Assembly (NCBI GenBank): GCA_910574455.1
Contig: CAJSYZ010000004.1
Span: 2,667,528-2,731,527, forward strand
Origin: Trichaptum fuscoviolaceum
Lineage: Eukaryota > Basidiomycota > Agaricomycetes > Hymenochaetales > Trichaptaceae
Direction: 5' to 3'
Length of the DNA stretch: 64,000 nt
Part shown: piece after piece, positions 36,301 to 47,935 of the stretch
Numbering within the stretch: position 1 is the first letter of the stretch
How the letters are laid out: each line of letters begins with the position of its first letter
The notes under the pieces: generated by a model
What the model was told of the DNA's origin: nothing
The model's input: only the letters and a program-made list of their open reading frames with translations
The model's database searches: none
Position numbers and translations under genes: made by a program

Positions 36301-37450
36301 AAAGGATCCCGATACCATACATCATATTCTTTCCTCTTCCATGACTCGGTATTGTCATTTGTCACCTTTTGGCCATTGTCGTCTGTGTAGAAGTTACTAA
36401 AGGATTTCCAAGACACATCACCGACTTTCGTAGCATCAATGATGTTATACATTTTTTGCGCATCTCCATCGAGTAGCGTACTAGTTGAACCCAGATCCAA
36501 GTCATCGTCAGGCTCTGTCGCATCCAATTCGGAACATCCGCAAGATTTTACATTCTCCGCCGCCTGAATCAGCTGATAAGCCTTCATGATTCCCAGAAGC
36601 TTTGTTATGTTCCCAGCAGACATTTGCTCTTCCCGATAGAGAAAATCTGCGAGCTCAAAATCTGCTCGGCACGAATAGGGAAACCAGTCATTTGACGCAG
36701 ATTCGTTTCGCGGAGCGGGTGAGTCTTCATATTCCAAGAAGTTCCCTTCTGCATCGCATGGAGTGGCTGCACAATGTTTGGTGTCAAAATGCTACAGTAA
36801 ACCGGGAACAATTGATTTGGCGCGCACCATTCAAGTATCTGTGATACACCTTCAAGTTATCCTCGCTCTCCTCATAATCTCCAATGTCGGAATCCAAGTC
36901 TTCAGAACGGCCACTGTCACTTCCGGTGACAGAATGGGACAGAGAATCAGGTCTGTCCAAATCTTGAAGCAGCTCGTCTCGGCCTATACTGAGCATCGAG
37001 ATATCCTGTGTAAGCATGGAAATATCGTAATCGTAGGAGTCAGAGCCGCTCTCAAGATGACCCTCTGATGGAAGTTCGGACGACCTCAGGAGAGCTTCAA
37101 GTTGAGGACTTGGAGCTCGTATGGGTCGAATAGGTGACGATTCATATTCATGACCACAAGCAGAAGAACTTGCCAAGAATGACGTCGGATGAGCTGAATA
37201 TTCATGTCTTGCTCTTCCAGATTGACTCTTGAACGTCCTACTACAGCCGGGCAAGGTGCATCGAATAGTTGGTGGAAAATGAAAGGGATCATGCTTTTTC
37301 CGTGTCGCTGGCATCAACTTGAATGTAACCTCAGTAGTAGTACACGTTGACAATTGGGACTCACAGCTGAGCCTCACTGGCACTGGCAGGCTGCTAGCAC
37401 TGGCAGTGACTCGGACTCGGAGTGCCAGTGAACTTGAACCTGAGTTAAAA
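33060..37450 (-). mobile_element. Plavaka-type (CACTA-like) DNA transposon core
   Basis: Contains the transposase gene and flanking word-rich DNA that could hold its subterminal repeats. I could not fix terminal inverted repeats or a target duplication, so the limits are only approximate. The element may be larger and include the neighbouring genes. Confidence 0.5.
33323..37314 (-). CDS. Plavaka-type transposase with C2H2 finger
   Basis: Multi-exon gene with every piece still open. The start MPATRKKHDPFHFPPT is followed by a C2H2 finger (CTLPGCSRTFKSQSGRARH). Next: EYEDSPAPRNESASNDWFPY after an intron ending at about 36773; MSGNFAWEQA then NKIYAEDKAVHG; FVPVILGSDKTTVSVGTGNN; YLSIGNVSNKARRS; the DxxxLLHQIIKG block (ISPDLLHQIIKGVFKDHLV, about 35230); GLRRFPEGRGFKQWTG; VYLPAIVGIAHDDMIRALSA; and NGLCSSITE-like APSGLCSSITENKHIYAVKE. 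These blocks and their order match the Plavaka group of basidiomycete transposases as I recall it. No stop breaks any exon, so it may be active. The three acidic catalytic residues were not placed individually. Confidence 0.85.
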
Positions 37451-37586
37451 TTAGTCATAGAGTAGTCACGGTAGTAGTGGGCGTAAATTTTCAACTTGTC
37501 TAAGATAGACGCCCCCGCCTCCCTGATCTTGAACTTGCACCTTCGACACATCTTATCATCATACAAGTCTCAAAACACTGCACAAA
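37315..37586. promoter_or_regulatory. Shared upstream region of transposase and DUF6532-like gene
   Basis: 272 bases between two divergent starts, rich in CACTGGCACTGGCAGG, GCACTGGCAGTGACTCGGAC and GGAGTGCCAGTGAACTTGAA words (37390-37440). Such nested inverted words could bind the transposase or act as both genes' promoter. Confidence 0.5.
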
Positions 37587-38924
37587 ATGTCAACTCAAAG
37601 ACAGACAAGAGCTAAGAACAGCGAAAAGCACCCCGGAGCAGTCGTTGGACAACTCAGAACAAGACGAACACAGGAGGAGATATTGCGGGAGAAGGAAGAA
37701 AAAGAGAAAAGGAAAGTACGGCAGGCAGAGAGGCGGGATGAGGCATTGAAGGAGAAGGAAGAGAAGGAAAAGCAGAAGGAAGAGCGGGCAGCCTTCCGCA
37801 GAGCTGCGGCCCAGCAAGTCGCGGTTGCGAAAGAGAGGAAAAAACTCGCTGCGGAGCAAAAACGGGCAGCAAAAGAACAAGAGGCAGCTGACAAGGTTCG
37901 CAAGAAGGTGACTGCAGCAGAGAACCAAGAAGCAGCGATGCTAGAGACCGTAGAGCTTGAAAACAACTTGTCAAAGGCTCTTGAGACACGCACCCAGATG
38001 GGCTCAACAGTGCCCAAACTCACTGGCAAACGTGGACGTAGAAAGCCAAAAGGCGAAGCTAGCAGTAAGTCTTCAACTTTAGATCAGTGATGACACAGAT
38101 CATTTGAACTGGCATAAACAGACTCGAAGAACGATGTTAAAGACGTATCGGGTTGTGAAGATGGACACAACAAAGACTTGGATATTCGTGAGTAACATTG
38201 CCTATACATTTTCAGATGATCTCAAAGCTTGGAGGTTGAACACTGTGACTCACCTTAATGTGAAGCAGCGAGTATGGATGAGCCAAACAGGGAGCCTGCA
38301 AAAAAGGCTAGGAAAGAAGATTCCAAAGGTGAACTTCCATTTCGCACATGTGTGCAGACCGCAAAGATGTCCAGGTCTGCCGCCACCGTGACTCCCAGCG
38401 ACGCATTCTTTCACGCTCCTGCAGGACCGAACGAGAGTCTTTCTGGTGAAGAAACGGACATAATAGACTCGCCCGCTACGTCAAGGCGGAACGACAAGAC
38501 AAAACGCCCTGTCAGGGCGCTTCGCAACACAGATGATTCCACTTTCATTGGTGAAGAGGGTGGAGGTCTTGAGGTGCCAGTGGCAGGGATAGACTCAGAA
38601 AGGATCAATTTGTGAGTTTGAGGTTTGAATCTTGCATTGCGTCTGAATCAGTATCTGGTACTGTCAAGTCGATGTAATGGTGAGTGAGAAGCTTGATTTA
38701 GACTCAATTATTAAACTCATACTAGTATGATCATCATCATCCCGACTACCTACTCAGGCTACTACTACCGTGACGCTCCCGGGCCGAGACCCAACTTCAA
38801 GTTGGAAATCCTTCACCTGCAACATTGACGCTCTTGTCTTTGCTACCACTATATTATGAGCCTTGCTGACGCAAAGCTGCACCAGACACACCGTCGAATT
38901 GCCAGATGATGAAAACTTAAGTCC

Positions 38925-39742
38925 TGTCGAGATCCCGGGCTCCTTTTCTCATTTCCCGCACTTTCCCGCCAAGGATCCCGACATGAGCAGACAAACCCGC
39001 GGGGAGAATCCCGCCATTGGATTCCCCGCGCGAAACCTCATTCCCGAATCGCACGATCCCATGCTCACGTGACTTATCCCGCACCACCGTCCCGGCAACC
39101 ATGCACACATACACACACTCATTTACGATGACCCGCCACGGCACACGTACATTCACTTATCAACATACGCTCATTAATCCGTTAGTACCTCAAGGTGACG
39201 ACCTGCAACAGTCTGGCATACCTAGTCTGGCTAGTCGCGGCCCCGGACCGGACGCTGACGTCCACGGACAGGCCGTAGCCATCTGGAGAGACGGGATAGA
39301 CATGCCCAGCAGTGCGGTCGTAGCATGTATCGTTTGTAGTAGATAGGTGCGCATTGCGCAAGGACACTTAGCGTAGATTAACTATACAGTCTTTACGAAG
39401 TAGATAAATAGCTGTAGGCATCGTAAGGAGCACCCCACTTTTGACCTCTTGTGGAGTGCTTCCTTAGGTGCGATCTCTCTCTTTTCTCCTGTGTAGTTAG
39501 TTGCGCAATACTTACTTGTGGAGTGCTTCCTTAGGGATCCGCTTACTTGACGTTCAAAGCAGTGAAGAGTCCTAGCTGGCCTTGAGAATCCCGCGACGCG
39601 CCTGGATAGAATCCCGCGCGTTTCCCGCCTGAATTCCCACGCTCGTTCCCAGTCGCGAATCCAGATTCCCGAACGCGGGTTCTTGTCGCGAATTCCAGTT
39701 TCCCGAAACTGTTTCCCGCTACAATTCCCGACGGTCGTAACA
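38925..39742 (+). repeat. 5' LTR of the gypsy element
   Basis: 818 bp. Short open frames inside are repeated identically in the 3' LTR and are not genes. Contains repeated TTCCCG words, and the phrase GGAGTGCTTCCTTAGG occurs twice. Confidence 0.95.
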
Positions 39743-40451
39743 TTAGGTCAAAAGTCCTGGCTCACCGCCGCTCGGACTCGACACCCTCACGCTCTTTACT
39801 TCTACCCCCGCACCCGTACCGCCGACCAGCGATGTCATCCCACCAGGAATGGGGAGGACTCGCAGATACCTTCGCTTTCCCGTCCCCGAGCTCCTCGATG
39901 GAGGAAGACAAACTCCAGCCCATCCTTGATCGCCTCGACACCCTCGAAAAACGCTACTCCAAGTTAGTCAACGAACACAATCAGGTTCAGAACACTGTCG
40001 CCCAGCTCAAGCACGCCAACCAGGCGTTAGAAGCCCAAATCGCGAGCCAGCCCGCCTCCCCGTCTGGGGGTGGAGCAGGGCTCAAGATGAAGCTTCCCGA
40101 CACCTTCGAAGGCGAACGAGCCAAGCTGGAAAACTGGATTCACCAGATTAAGCTCTACCTGTTCGGACAACATCCGGGGCTGGACGAAACCCACAAGGTC
40201 GCATTCGCCCTGATGCTACTGCGGGGACCGGCGCAAGACTGGGCACGACCCATTTTAGATCGACTCCAGGACATCCCGACACCGCCAGAAGCCGCCAGCC
40301 TGGAGGCCCTGTTCGCCGCCCTTCGCGCCTCTTACGGAGAAATCGATGCAGACAAAGCCGCAGCCGACAAGCTGATGCGCCTACGCCAGACAGGAACGGT
40401 CGCCGAGTTTGCGTCACAATTCCGTGCCCTCCAAGCCCTCACCGGGTGGCC

Positions 40452-42747
40452 TAGAGCATGACACGGGTGCACCCGTAGGTACCCGTGATCCGCAAGTGCA
40501 GGTACCTGTGCAAAAAAAATCAATACCTGGATCCGACCCGGATCCGTGGGAAACGGATCCAGGTGCACCCGCACCCGTTACCTGCAGGTATTGCAGGTAC
40601 CTGTTAGCACCCGCAGGTATTTGCAGTAGGCCATGAGAATACTGTGCAATATTGTTCACTCAATAGCCCAGTCGACGGCCTCAGCCTTGACTTGCCCTTA
40701 CGGGTTACTCCTGTCCTCAGACGTGGAGATGTAGCTCATGAATGAAACAACAAGCTCAACAGCCCGGGTGATGGCCTCAGCCGCACCCGACCCACAGGGA
40801 CTCCTTGTGCCACAGCATAGAAGTCAGCTGTTGAGCTAACGGTATAACTGCCTGGCTTTGTGCTTTCGCGCGAAGTCAAGCAGTCTAAACCACCATACAC
40901 CCAACCAAGTCCAGTAAAGGATAAGACACAGTGAGAGCCGTCAAACTCAATGAGCCTTCATGTGGATGAAGGCTCACTTACACGGATCCCCTGGGGTGAG
41001 TTCGACGTGTGTGAGATATTACAGGTCTTGGGCATGGGGACCCTCCCTGGACAAGTGCTTCTTTGTGTGAGCAAGCCCCAGGAATCACCAGGGTGAGCAA
41101 GCAGCAGATGAAAGTGCAGCCCAAATGGGGTGTGCAGGCGGCGAGCTATCATCTGTTGCTGCTACCCTGGCTGTCCCAAAGATGGTGCTGGCGATCGATG
41201 AGTTTTGCGCCGAATCGAATGAAAGCTGGACGATAGGAAAGCCCTCAGGAAGACGAAGACGAAGGTGTTCTTGGTTTTGTGAAGGCTTGAATCAAGCCCG
41301 AGTTATGGGCGATGTTTTCGGCCAAAAGGGGAAAGTGTAGTGGTGGTGATGCCGGGATGGGACCGTCTTGCACATGCGCGCTGATAGGAGACTGCATGGA
41401 GCGCAGAGAGTCGGACGGCGATGGTAACCGGTCAGTTCTGAAGATATTGTGAGTCGATGTGTAAAATTACAACGGGCCAGCGAACGTACTTCTTTGGACG
41501 AGGGCCACCCCGTGGTCGCTGTTGACCGCCGTCACCCGTCTTCTCCTTTCTCGGAGATTTTCCTCCTGCGTAGTCCAAACCTTCCTCCTGCAAGACTCTC
41601 CTTTTTTTGTCTGGGCTTCCATCGGAAATGCCAAGCCATCCTCCGGCGCTGGCGTTGTTATATTGTGCACGCCGCCTTCGTCCTGTCTCATAGTTTGTCG
41701 GCATCAAGTACGCCTTCGCGCTCACATGTGGGTACGTCGTCTTTTTGACGAGCAGATGGGGCTGGAATTCGGGAAGGGTGGTGACGGGGTTGTTGAGGTA
41801 TGATGATTGCCCGCGAAGCTCGTCTGCAGCCCGTCATCTCGATACGTATCTTGTCCTCCGCTCCTGGGCGCACCTTATGCGCCTCATCCGCAATCTCTCC
41901 AAGCAGCCACAGTCTCTCCTCGGTCGAAGCTGAGCGGGTCTCAATGAGCTCAATCAGTTTGTAGATTTTCGAGGTTAAAGAGGTAACGGTCGACGTGAGC
42001 ACGGCGTCGAGCTCGCGGAGGTCGGCAAAGCGGGAGAGGTCCAGAGGGAGGGAGTCGAGAGTCTGCACATAGTCCGCGCGCGCGTCGGAGGTAATCGATG
42101 GCCGTCGAGGACCGTGGTCATCGTTCCGTCGAAAGAACTAAGTCGACCAGAAGCACGCGCCTATGCGCGGACTCCAGTCAACCGTCCGTAGTATGTCTTC
42201 TGCGTGCGCAACGCAATCGTCGCTCGCGAGAAGTCCGAAGACAAGAAACAAACTGGACTCTTGCACGTCCGTAAAAGTCTTGCGCGCCCGTAAGAATGTT
42301 GCGCGCCGTCGTAGTCGAAGCCCGAGGACAAGAAACAAACTAGTTCGCCAGAAGAAACGAGTCCTAAAGCACGCGCAACAGCGCAGACGTCAGACTCGTT
42401 CCCGTTCACGCTCTCGCACGTCGTGGTTGGGGAAAGGTAAGTTAAATTTCTCACGGTCTACATGACGCGACTAACACAAGTTATTATTGCGTGTGAACCG
42501 GCTACTCCGGTCACGCAACTAACCTGACCCGTTGTCTTTGTTCCCGTTCCTCAATGTCTGCGGCCTACGGCCACTGCAGGTACCTGCAGGTACCTGCACA
42601 GGTACCTGAGTTAAAAAAAAGTCATACCTGGATCCGCAGGTAAGCGTGGGAAACAGGTACCTGCATGCGGGTGCACCCGGAGCCGCAGGTTTTTGCTGCA
42701 GGTACCTACAGGTACCTACGGGTGACACGCACCCGTGTCATGCTCTA
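40452..42747. mobile_element. Non-autonomous hAT-like element with captured host gene
   Basis: 2296 bp. Inverted ends TAGAGCATGACACGGGTGC (40452-40470) and its complement (42729-42747), with an 8 bp target duplication. Subterminal regions (about 40470-40630 and 42570-42720) are dense in GGTACCTG/CAGGTACC and TGGATCC words, as hAT ends often are. No transposase is present, so it must have moved with enzyme supplied elsewhere. The middle carries a minus-strand ING-type gene fragment. Confidence 0.88.
41432..42121 (-). pseudogene. Captured ING (inhibitor of growth) N-terminal gene fragment
   Basis: Reads TLDSLPLDLSRFADLRELDA, then SKIYKLIELIETRSASTEER, LWLLGEIADEAHKVRPGAED, then in a second exon FQPHLLVKKTTYPHV, METGRRRR-like NYETGRRRRAQYNN and a basic tail (RPRGGPRPKK). 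This is the N-terminal ING domain and linker of a chromatin reader in histone acetyltransferase or deacetylase complexes. The C-terminal PHD finger is absent. An ATG at 42121 (MTTVLDGHR) is two bases out of frame with the rest, across a run of GC repeats, suggesting slippage. The rest is open. Confidence 0.75.
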
Positions 42748-43344
42748 GGGTGGCCCAAGGACGCGACGACGGATGTCATCTACCTCGACATGTTCCGGAA
42801 AGGACTCAAAGACCAGGTTCGCCAGCACATCGCCAGCACAGAGGCGAAGGATATGAAATTCGATGCCTACGTCAACTGGGTTTCCGAGACGGACGAGAAG
42901 CTAAGGCTCGCACACGCCTATGGACCAGTATCGAAGCCAGCGGATACGCCCCGAAGCAATCCCGGCACCACTAGTTCAGCTCCGCGTACGATCCCGACTG
43001 CGGGCGCAAGCTCGACGAAGGATCCCAACGCGATGGAGATTGACAGGGTGCGCCGGGAGCGCAGGAGTAAGGGACTATGCTACTACTGCGGAGAGAAAGA
43101 CCATCTGGTGAGCGATTGCCCAACGCGACCGCCATCCCGAAACCTAAAGGCTACGAAATCCACGTCCCCGTCGAGCCCATCGCCCCCCGCGCTCCAGTCG
43201 TTCGAAGAAACGCTCAAACGTATGGCGGAACAGTACGTCCAGAATGTGCAGCAGTCCGTGCTACAGAACGCATTCGCCGCCATGACGCCCGCCGCCAAGA
43301 ACGTTCACAATCCCGAAGCCCCGCCCCCAGCGGATTTTCAGTAG

Positions 43345-46300
43345 GGTCGTATTGCTCAGTCGCGCCCTATACGACCCAACCGCCCTTGTGGCCGAAGAAC
43401 TCTCTTAATAATGGTCCCTTGTATTTAACCATCTCTACAATAGACCGTCGTCTTAGACGACATTTGAAGTTCCCGGTACAGGTTAGCGACGGAAAAAACG
43501 GATGCCTTAGCCACAGTAATGTTAGACAGCGGTGCGTCGGGAACTTTCATAAATTCCCGCTACGTTCGCGACACGGACTCCAGACCCGGGACTTGGTAAT
43601 CCCGATACTTTTGCGCAACGCGGACAATTCCCCGAACGCGATTGGACGCATCACCAAGGAAGTAGTCCTCAACGTCGAGATGAAGGGACACTTAGAACAG
43701 TTGACCATGGCCGTCGCGGATATTGGCGACGACGATATTATCATGGGGATCGACTGGTTGCGGCACCATAACCCAACCATTGACTGGACCAACGACGTGG
43801 TCGACCTCAACCGCTGCCCGCCTCAGTGTGATAACCAGCAACGCCTGGTCCCGCTTCCCCGCCTCGCCATAGCAGAAGAAGTCGAGACCCCCTGGGGGCC
43901 CGACAGGACCCAGGCCGAATGGGAAGCTGTCCCACCAGGATTTCGGTACTCAGAAAAATATTGGGACCAGTACCACGACGCTGAATCCTACTTCGTCACG
44001 ACGGACGACCATTTCGCGTACAAAATTGCCGCCTCATACACCCACTCCCAGGCCATCGCTGAGAAGTCAGCAGTGAAGGAAGGCGAGAAAACCTTCGAGG
44101 AACTAGTTCCCCCCGAATTTCGTGAGTTTGCCGACGTTTTCTCGAAAGTTGAATCCGAAAGGCTTCCACTGCGCAAACCGTATGATCACGCCATAGATTT
44201 AGAACCCGGGAAGGTTCCCCCGTACAGCAAAATCTATCCGTTGGCCCCGGCCGAACGCGACGCCCTTCGCAAATTCGTTGACGAAAACCTGCGCAAAGGG
44301 TACATACGACCTTCGAAATCCCCTGCAGCGGCTCCCGTCTTCTTTATCAAGAAAAAGGACGGAACCTTGCGCATGGTAGTCGATTACCGACGACTGAACG
44401 ATATCACGGTCAAGAATCGATACCCGCTTCCCCTCACGATGGAACTCGTAGACGCACTGCAAAAGGCGAAGGTTTTCACGACGTTAGATTTGCGATGGGG
44501 CTACCACAACGTGCGACTGAAGCAAGGCGACGAGTGGAAGGCCGCTTTTCGGACTCAGGCGGGACATTTCGAACCAACGGTGATGACATTCGGGCTCACG
44601 AATGCCCCGGCAACCTTCCAGCATATGATGAACGATATCTTCAAAGATCTCATTGGAGTATACGTGATCATCTATCTTGACGACTTGCTAATCTTTTCCA
44701 AAGATGAATCGCAGCACGAGGAACACGTACGGGAAGTCCTTAAGCGGCTGCGCGAAAACGACTTGTTCTGTAAACCCGAAAAGTGCAAATTCAAACAGAC
44801 TTCCGTCGAGTATCTCGGGATGATTATTTCGCAGGGAAAGGTGGCGATGGATCCCGCCAAGGTACAGGCGGTCCTCGACTGGCCTACCCCGAAAAAGGTG
44901 AAGGACATTCAAGCCTTCCTCGGGTTCGCGAATTTCTATCGACGCTTCATTCGGGATTTCTCGCACATCGTCAAACCGCTCACGACGCTGCTGAAGAAGG
45001 ACGTTCGCTGGGTCTGGACAGAAAACCAGCAGTTCGCTTTCGACTATCTCAAGCGCATGTTCACGACCGCCCCCGTCCTGATGATGCCAGACATGTCGCG
45101 ACAATTCATCGTGGAATGCGACGCCTCTGATTTCGCGACCGGCGCGGTCTTGTCCCAGGAAGGCGACGACGGGCTGATACATCCGGTCGCCTTTTTCTCG
45201 AAATCCCTCAACGATGCGGAACGCAACTACGAGATTTATGACAAGGAGCTACTCGCGATTATTAGAGCTCTTGACGAGTGGCAACATTATCTCGAAGGTG
45301 CGAGTCATAAACTCGATATCGTGTCTGACCACAAGAATCTGCTATATTCTCTCTGAATCCCGAACGCTGACGCGACGCCAAGCCCGGTGGAGTCTGTTCC
45401 TCACCCGCTTCGATTTTACGATTCGCCATCGCCCAGGGCGACTCGGGGGCAAACCCGACGCCATGTCACGACGCGTCGATCTTCAACCAGAAGGCGAAGA
45501 CAACACGGGACGGACCCTCTTGACCCCCGAAATGTTTCGACTAAAGGCAATTCGTTGGGGAATGACGCAGGTACACGGGGATCAGGCCCTCCTACGACGC
45601 ATTCGTAAGTCAGATCAATATGAAGACGAACTGGTGGACGCGATCGAGCTGGTCAAGTCCAAGGCGCCTCGAGTCCTGACCAAGGAACTTGAGGACTGGA
45701 GCACCGAGGAAGGCCTCATCCTGTACCAGGGTAAGGTTTACGTCCCGAAAGACGAGACCATTCGCCGGGATGTGGTGAAGACTTACCACGACAGTCTCCC
45801 CGCCGGACATCCTGGACGTTGGAAAACGTTTGAGATGGTAAGCCGCAACTACTGGTGGCCCGGGATGTCTAACTTCGTAGAACGATACGTTTCGGGATGC
45901 GATACCTGCGCACGCACGAAGAACCGATCCCAACGCCCGGTAGGACTCCTGCAACCGAACGAAATCCCGCAGGGCCCCTGGCAGGCGATTTCGTGCGATT
46001 TCATCACCCAGCTCCCCCGATCTGAGGATTACGACGCAATCTTCGTGGTGGTCGACCGTCTCACCAAGCAAGCGCATTTTATCCCGACCACGTCTGACAT
46101 CGATGCACCGGAAACTGCGGAACTATTCCTGCAGCACGTCTGGAAGCTGCACGGAACCCCCCGCCAGATCATATCCGACCGCGGACCACAGTTTGTCGCG
46201 CAGTTCATGAAGGCCCTCTTTTCCCGACTCGGTATCAAGGGTACCACGTCGACTGCGTATCACCCGCAGACGGATGGGCAAACCGAAAGGGTAAACCAAG

Positions 46301-47265
46301 AGCTGGAACAGTATTTACGGGCTTTCATAGATACACGACAAGAAAACTGGGCCGGATTACTCCCAATGGCAGAGTTCGCGCACAACACGAAAGCGCACGC
46401 GGCAACACGACAATCTCCGTTCGCGCTTGTCTACGGCTACAATCCCGAATTCACGATTGCCCCGAGCGACGGCCTATCCACGGTCCCCGCCGCGGACGCA
46501 CGACTACAGGAGCTTCAGCAGGCACAGGAAGAGGCAAGAGCGGCTTTGGAGGTTGCGGCAGAGCGCATGAAGCAGCACTACGATCAGGCCCGGAACGAGG
46601 CCCCGCAGTACGCAGTCGGGGATAAAGTCTGGCTCGAGGCGACGAACGTTCGGCGACCAGGAGCGCGCAAATTATTACCGAAACGACTAGGGCCGTATAA
46701 AGTGAAGGCAAAGCTAAGTGACCTCACCTACGAACTCGAACTCCCCTCGTCGCTGAAGATTCATCCCGTATTTCACGTATCGCTGCTCTCGCCATACCAC
46801 GAAGACGATATTCCCGGTCGAACGCAACCCCCGCCGCCCCCAGTCGAAGTAGAAGGAGATCTGGAGTACGAGGTGGAAGAGGTACTGGATGCTAGACGGT
46901 TTAGACGGAGGTTTGAATATTTGGTACGATGGAAGGGATATTCGAGCGCGGAAGATACATGGATTCCCGCAAAGGATATGGGTAATGCAAAGGCTAAAAT
47001 TCGCAGTTTCTATCGAAAACACCCGGACGCCCCTCGAGAAGTCAACGCTATCGAGCTCTGTGACCTGAGCAAGATTCAAGCTTGGCGCCCCGGAGTTGCG
47101 CCTTTGGAGGGGGGTAATGTCGAGATCCCGGGCTCCTTTTCTCATTTCCTGCACTTTCCCGCCAAGGATCCCGACATGAGCAGACAAACCCGCGGGGAGA
47201 ATCCCGCCATTGGATTCCCCGCGCGAAACCTCATTCCCGAATCGCACGATCCCATGCTCACGTGA
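43345..47265 (+). pseudogene. Gypsy pol, frameshifted
   Basis: Protease motif LDSGASGTFINSRYVRD (about 43515-43570) lies in a different frame from both sides, so one indel occurs before it (near an A6 run, 43494) and one after. Reverse transcriptase has YLDDLLIFSKD (about 44670). A third frame change near 45355 separates HKNLLYS from SRTLTRRQARW in RNase H. Integrase has the HHCC zinc site (CDTCARTK) and DDE core; the chromodomain is FEYLVRWKGYSSAEDTWIP. The frame runs into the 3' LTR to 47265. With three frame breaks it cannot make a full polyprotein. Confidence 0.85.
47100..47114 (+). promoter_or_regulatory. Polypurine tract of the gypsy element
   Basis: TTGGAGGGGGG lies just before the 3' LTR, the expected plus-strand primer position. 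Confidence 0.6.
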
Positions 47266-47935
47266 CTTATCCCGCACCACCGTCCCGGCAACCATGCACA
47301 CATACACACACTCATTTACGATGACCCGCCACGGCACACGTACATTCACTTATCAACATACGCTCATTAATCCGTTAGTACCTCAAGGTGACGACCTGCA
47401 ACAGTCTGGCATACCTAGTCTGGCTAGTCGCGGCCCCGGACCGGACGCTGACGTCCACGGACAGGCCGTAGCCATCTGGAGAGACGGGATAGACATGCCC
47501 AGCAGTGCGGTCGTAGCATGTATCGTTTGTAGTAGATAGATGCGCATTGCGCAAGGACACTTAGCGTAGATTAACTATACAGTCTTTACGAAGTAGATAA
47601 ATAGCTGTAGGCATCGTAAGGAGCACCCCACTTTTGACCTCTTGTGGAGTGCTTCCTTAGGTGCGATCTCTCTCTTTTCTCCTGTGTAGTTAGTTGCGCA
47701 ATACTTACTTGTGGAGTGCTTCCTTAGGGATCCGCTTACTTGACGTTCAAAGCAGTGAAGAGTCCTAGCTGGCCTTGAGAATCCCGCGACGCGCCTGGAT
47801 AGAATCCCGCGCGTTTCCCGCCTGAATTCCCACGCTCGTTCCCAGTCGCGAATCCAGATTCCCGAACGCGGGTTCTTGTCGCGAATTCCAGTTTCCCGAA
47901 ACTGTTTCCCGCTACAATTCCCGACGGTCGTAACA
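47118..47935 (+). repeat. 3' LTR of the gypsy element
   Basis: 818 bp, two transitions from the 5' LTR (near 47143 and near 47536). Followed by the AGTCC duplication. Confidence 0.95.

Larger units (their letters stand above)
40444..42755. repeat. 8 bp target duplication of the hAT-like element
   Basis: GGGTGGCC occurs at 40444-40451 and 42748-42755, directly outside the inverted ends. An 8 bp duplication is the hallmark of hAT transposition. Confidence 0.88.
39832..43344 (+). pseudogene. Gypsy gag, interrupted by a hAT-like insert
   Basis: The first part (39832-40451) has a coiled coil (QPILDRLDTLEKRYSKLVNE) and the capsid domain (KLPDTFEGERAKLENWIHQI ... FRALQALTGW). The second part (42748-43344) continues from PKDATTDVIYLDMF to a CCHC knuckle CYYCGEKDHLVSDC. 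Removing the insert and one copy of its 8 bp duplication restores LTGWPKDA in frame. Gag as it stands stops three codons into the insert. Confidence 0.9.
38925..47935 (+). mobile_element. Ty3/gypsy chromovirus, carrying a nested hAT insert
   Basis: 9011 bp with LTRs of 818 bp (38925-39742 and 47118-47935), ends TGTCGA...GTAACA, and a 5 bp target duplication AGTCC (38920-38924 and 47936-47940). I see two differences between the LTRs, both transitions. Domain order is protease, reverse transcriptase (YLDDLLIF), RNase H, integrase, chromodomain. Without the hAT insert it is about 6.7 kb. The insertion lies inside an exon of the DUF6532-like gene. Confidence 0.95.

Noticed and set aside
37590..38029. 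Three overlapping minus-strand ORFs
   Set aside because: Mirror images of the Glu/Lys-rich coiled-coil exon of the DUF6532-like gene; low-complexity Ser/Leu/Phe translations.
39017..39346. 109-codon ORF present twice (also 47210-47539)
   Set aside because: Lies wholly in the gypsy LTR; duplicated because the LTR is.
39743..39780. Gypsy primer binding site
   Set aside because: TGGCTCACCGCC occurs about 18 bases after the LTR, but I could not match it to a tRNA 3' end, so none is annotated.
40409..40659. ORFs in both strands at the left end of the hAT-like element
   Set aside because: Made of GGTACC/GGATCC subterminal words; no domain and not preserved at the right end.
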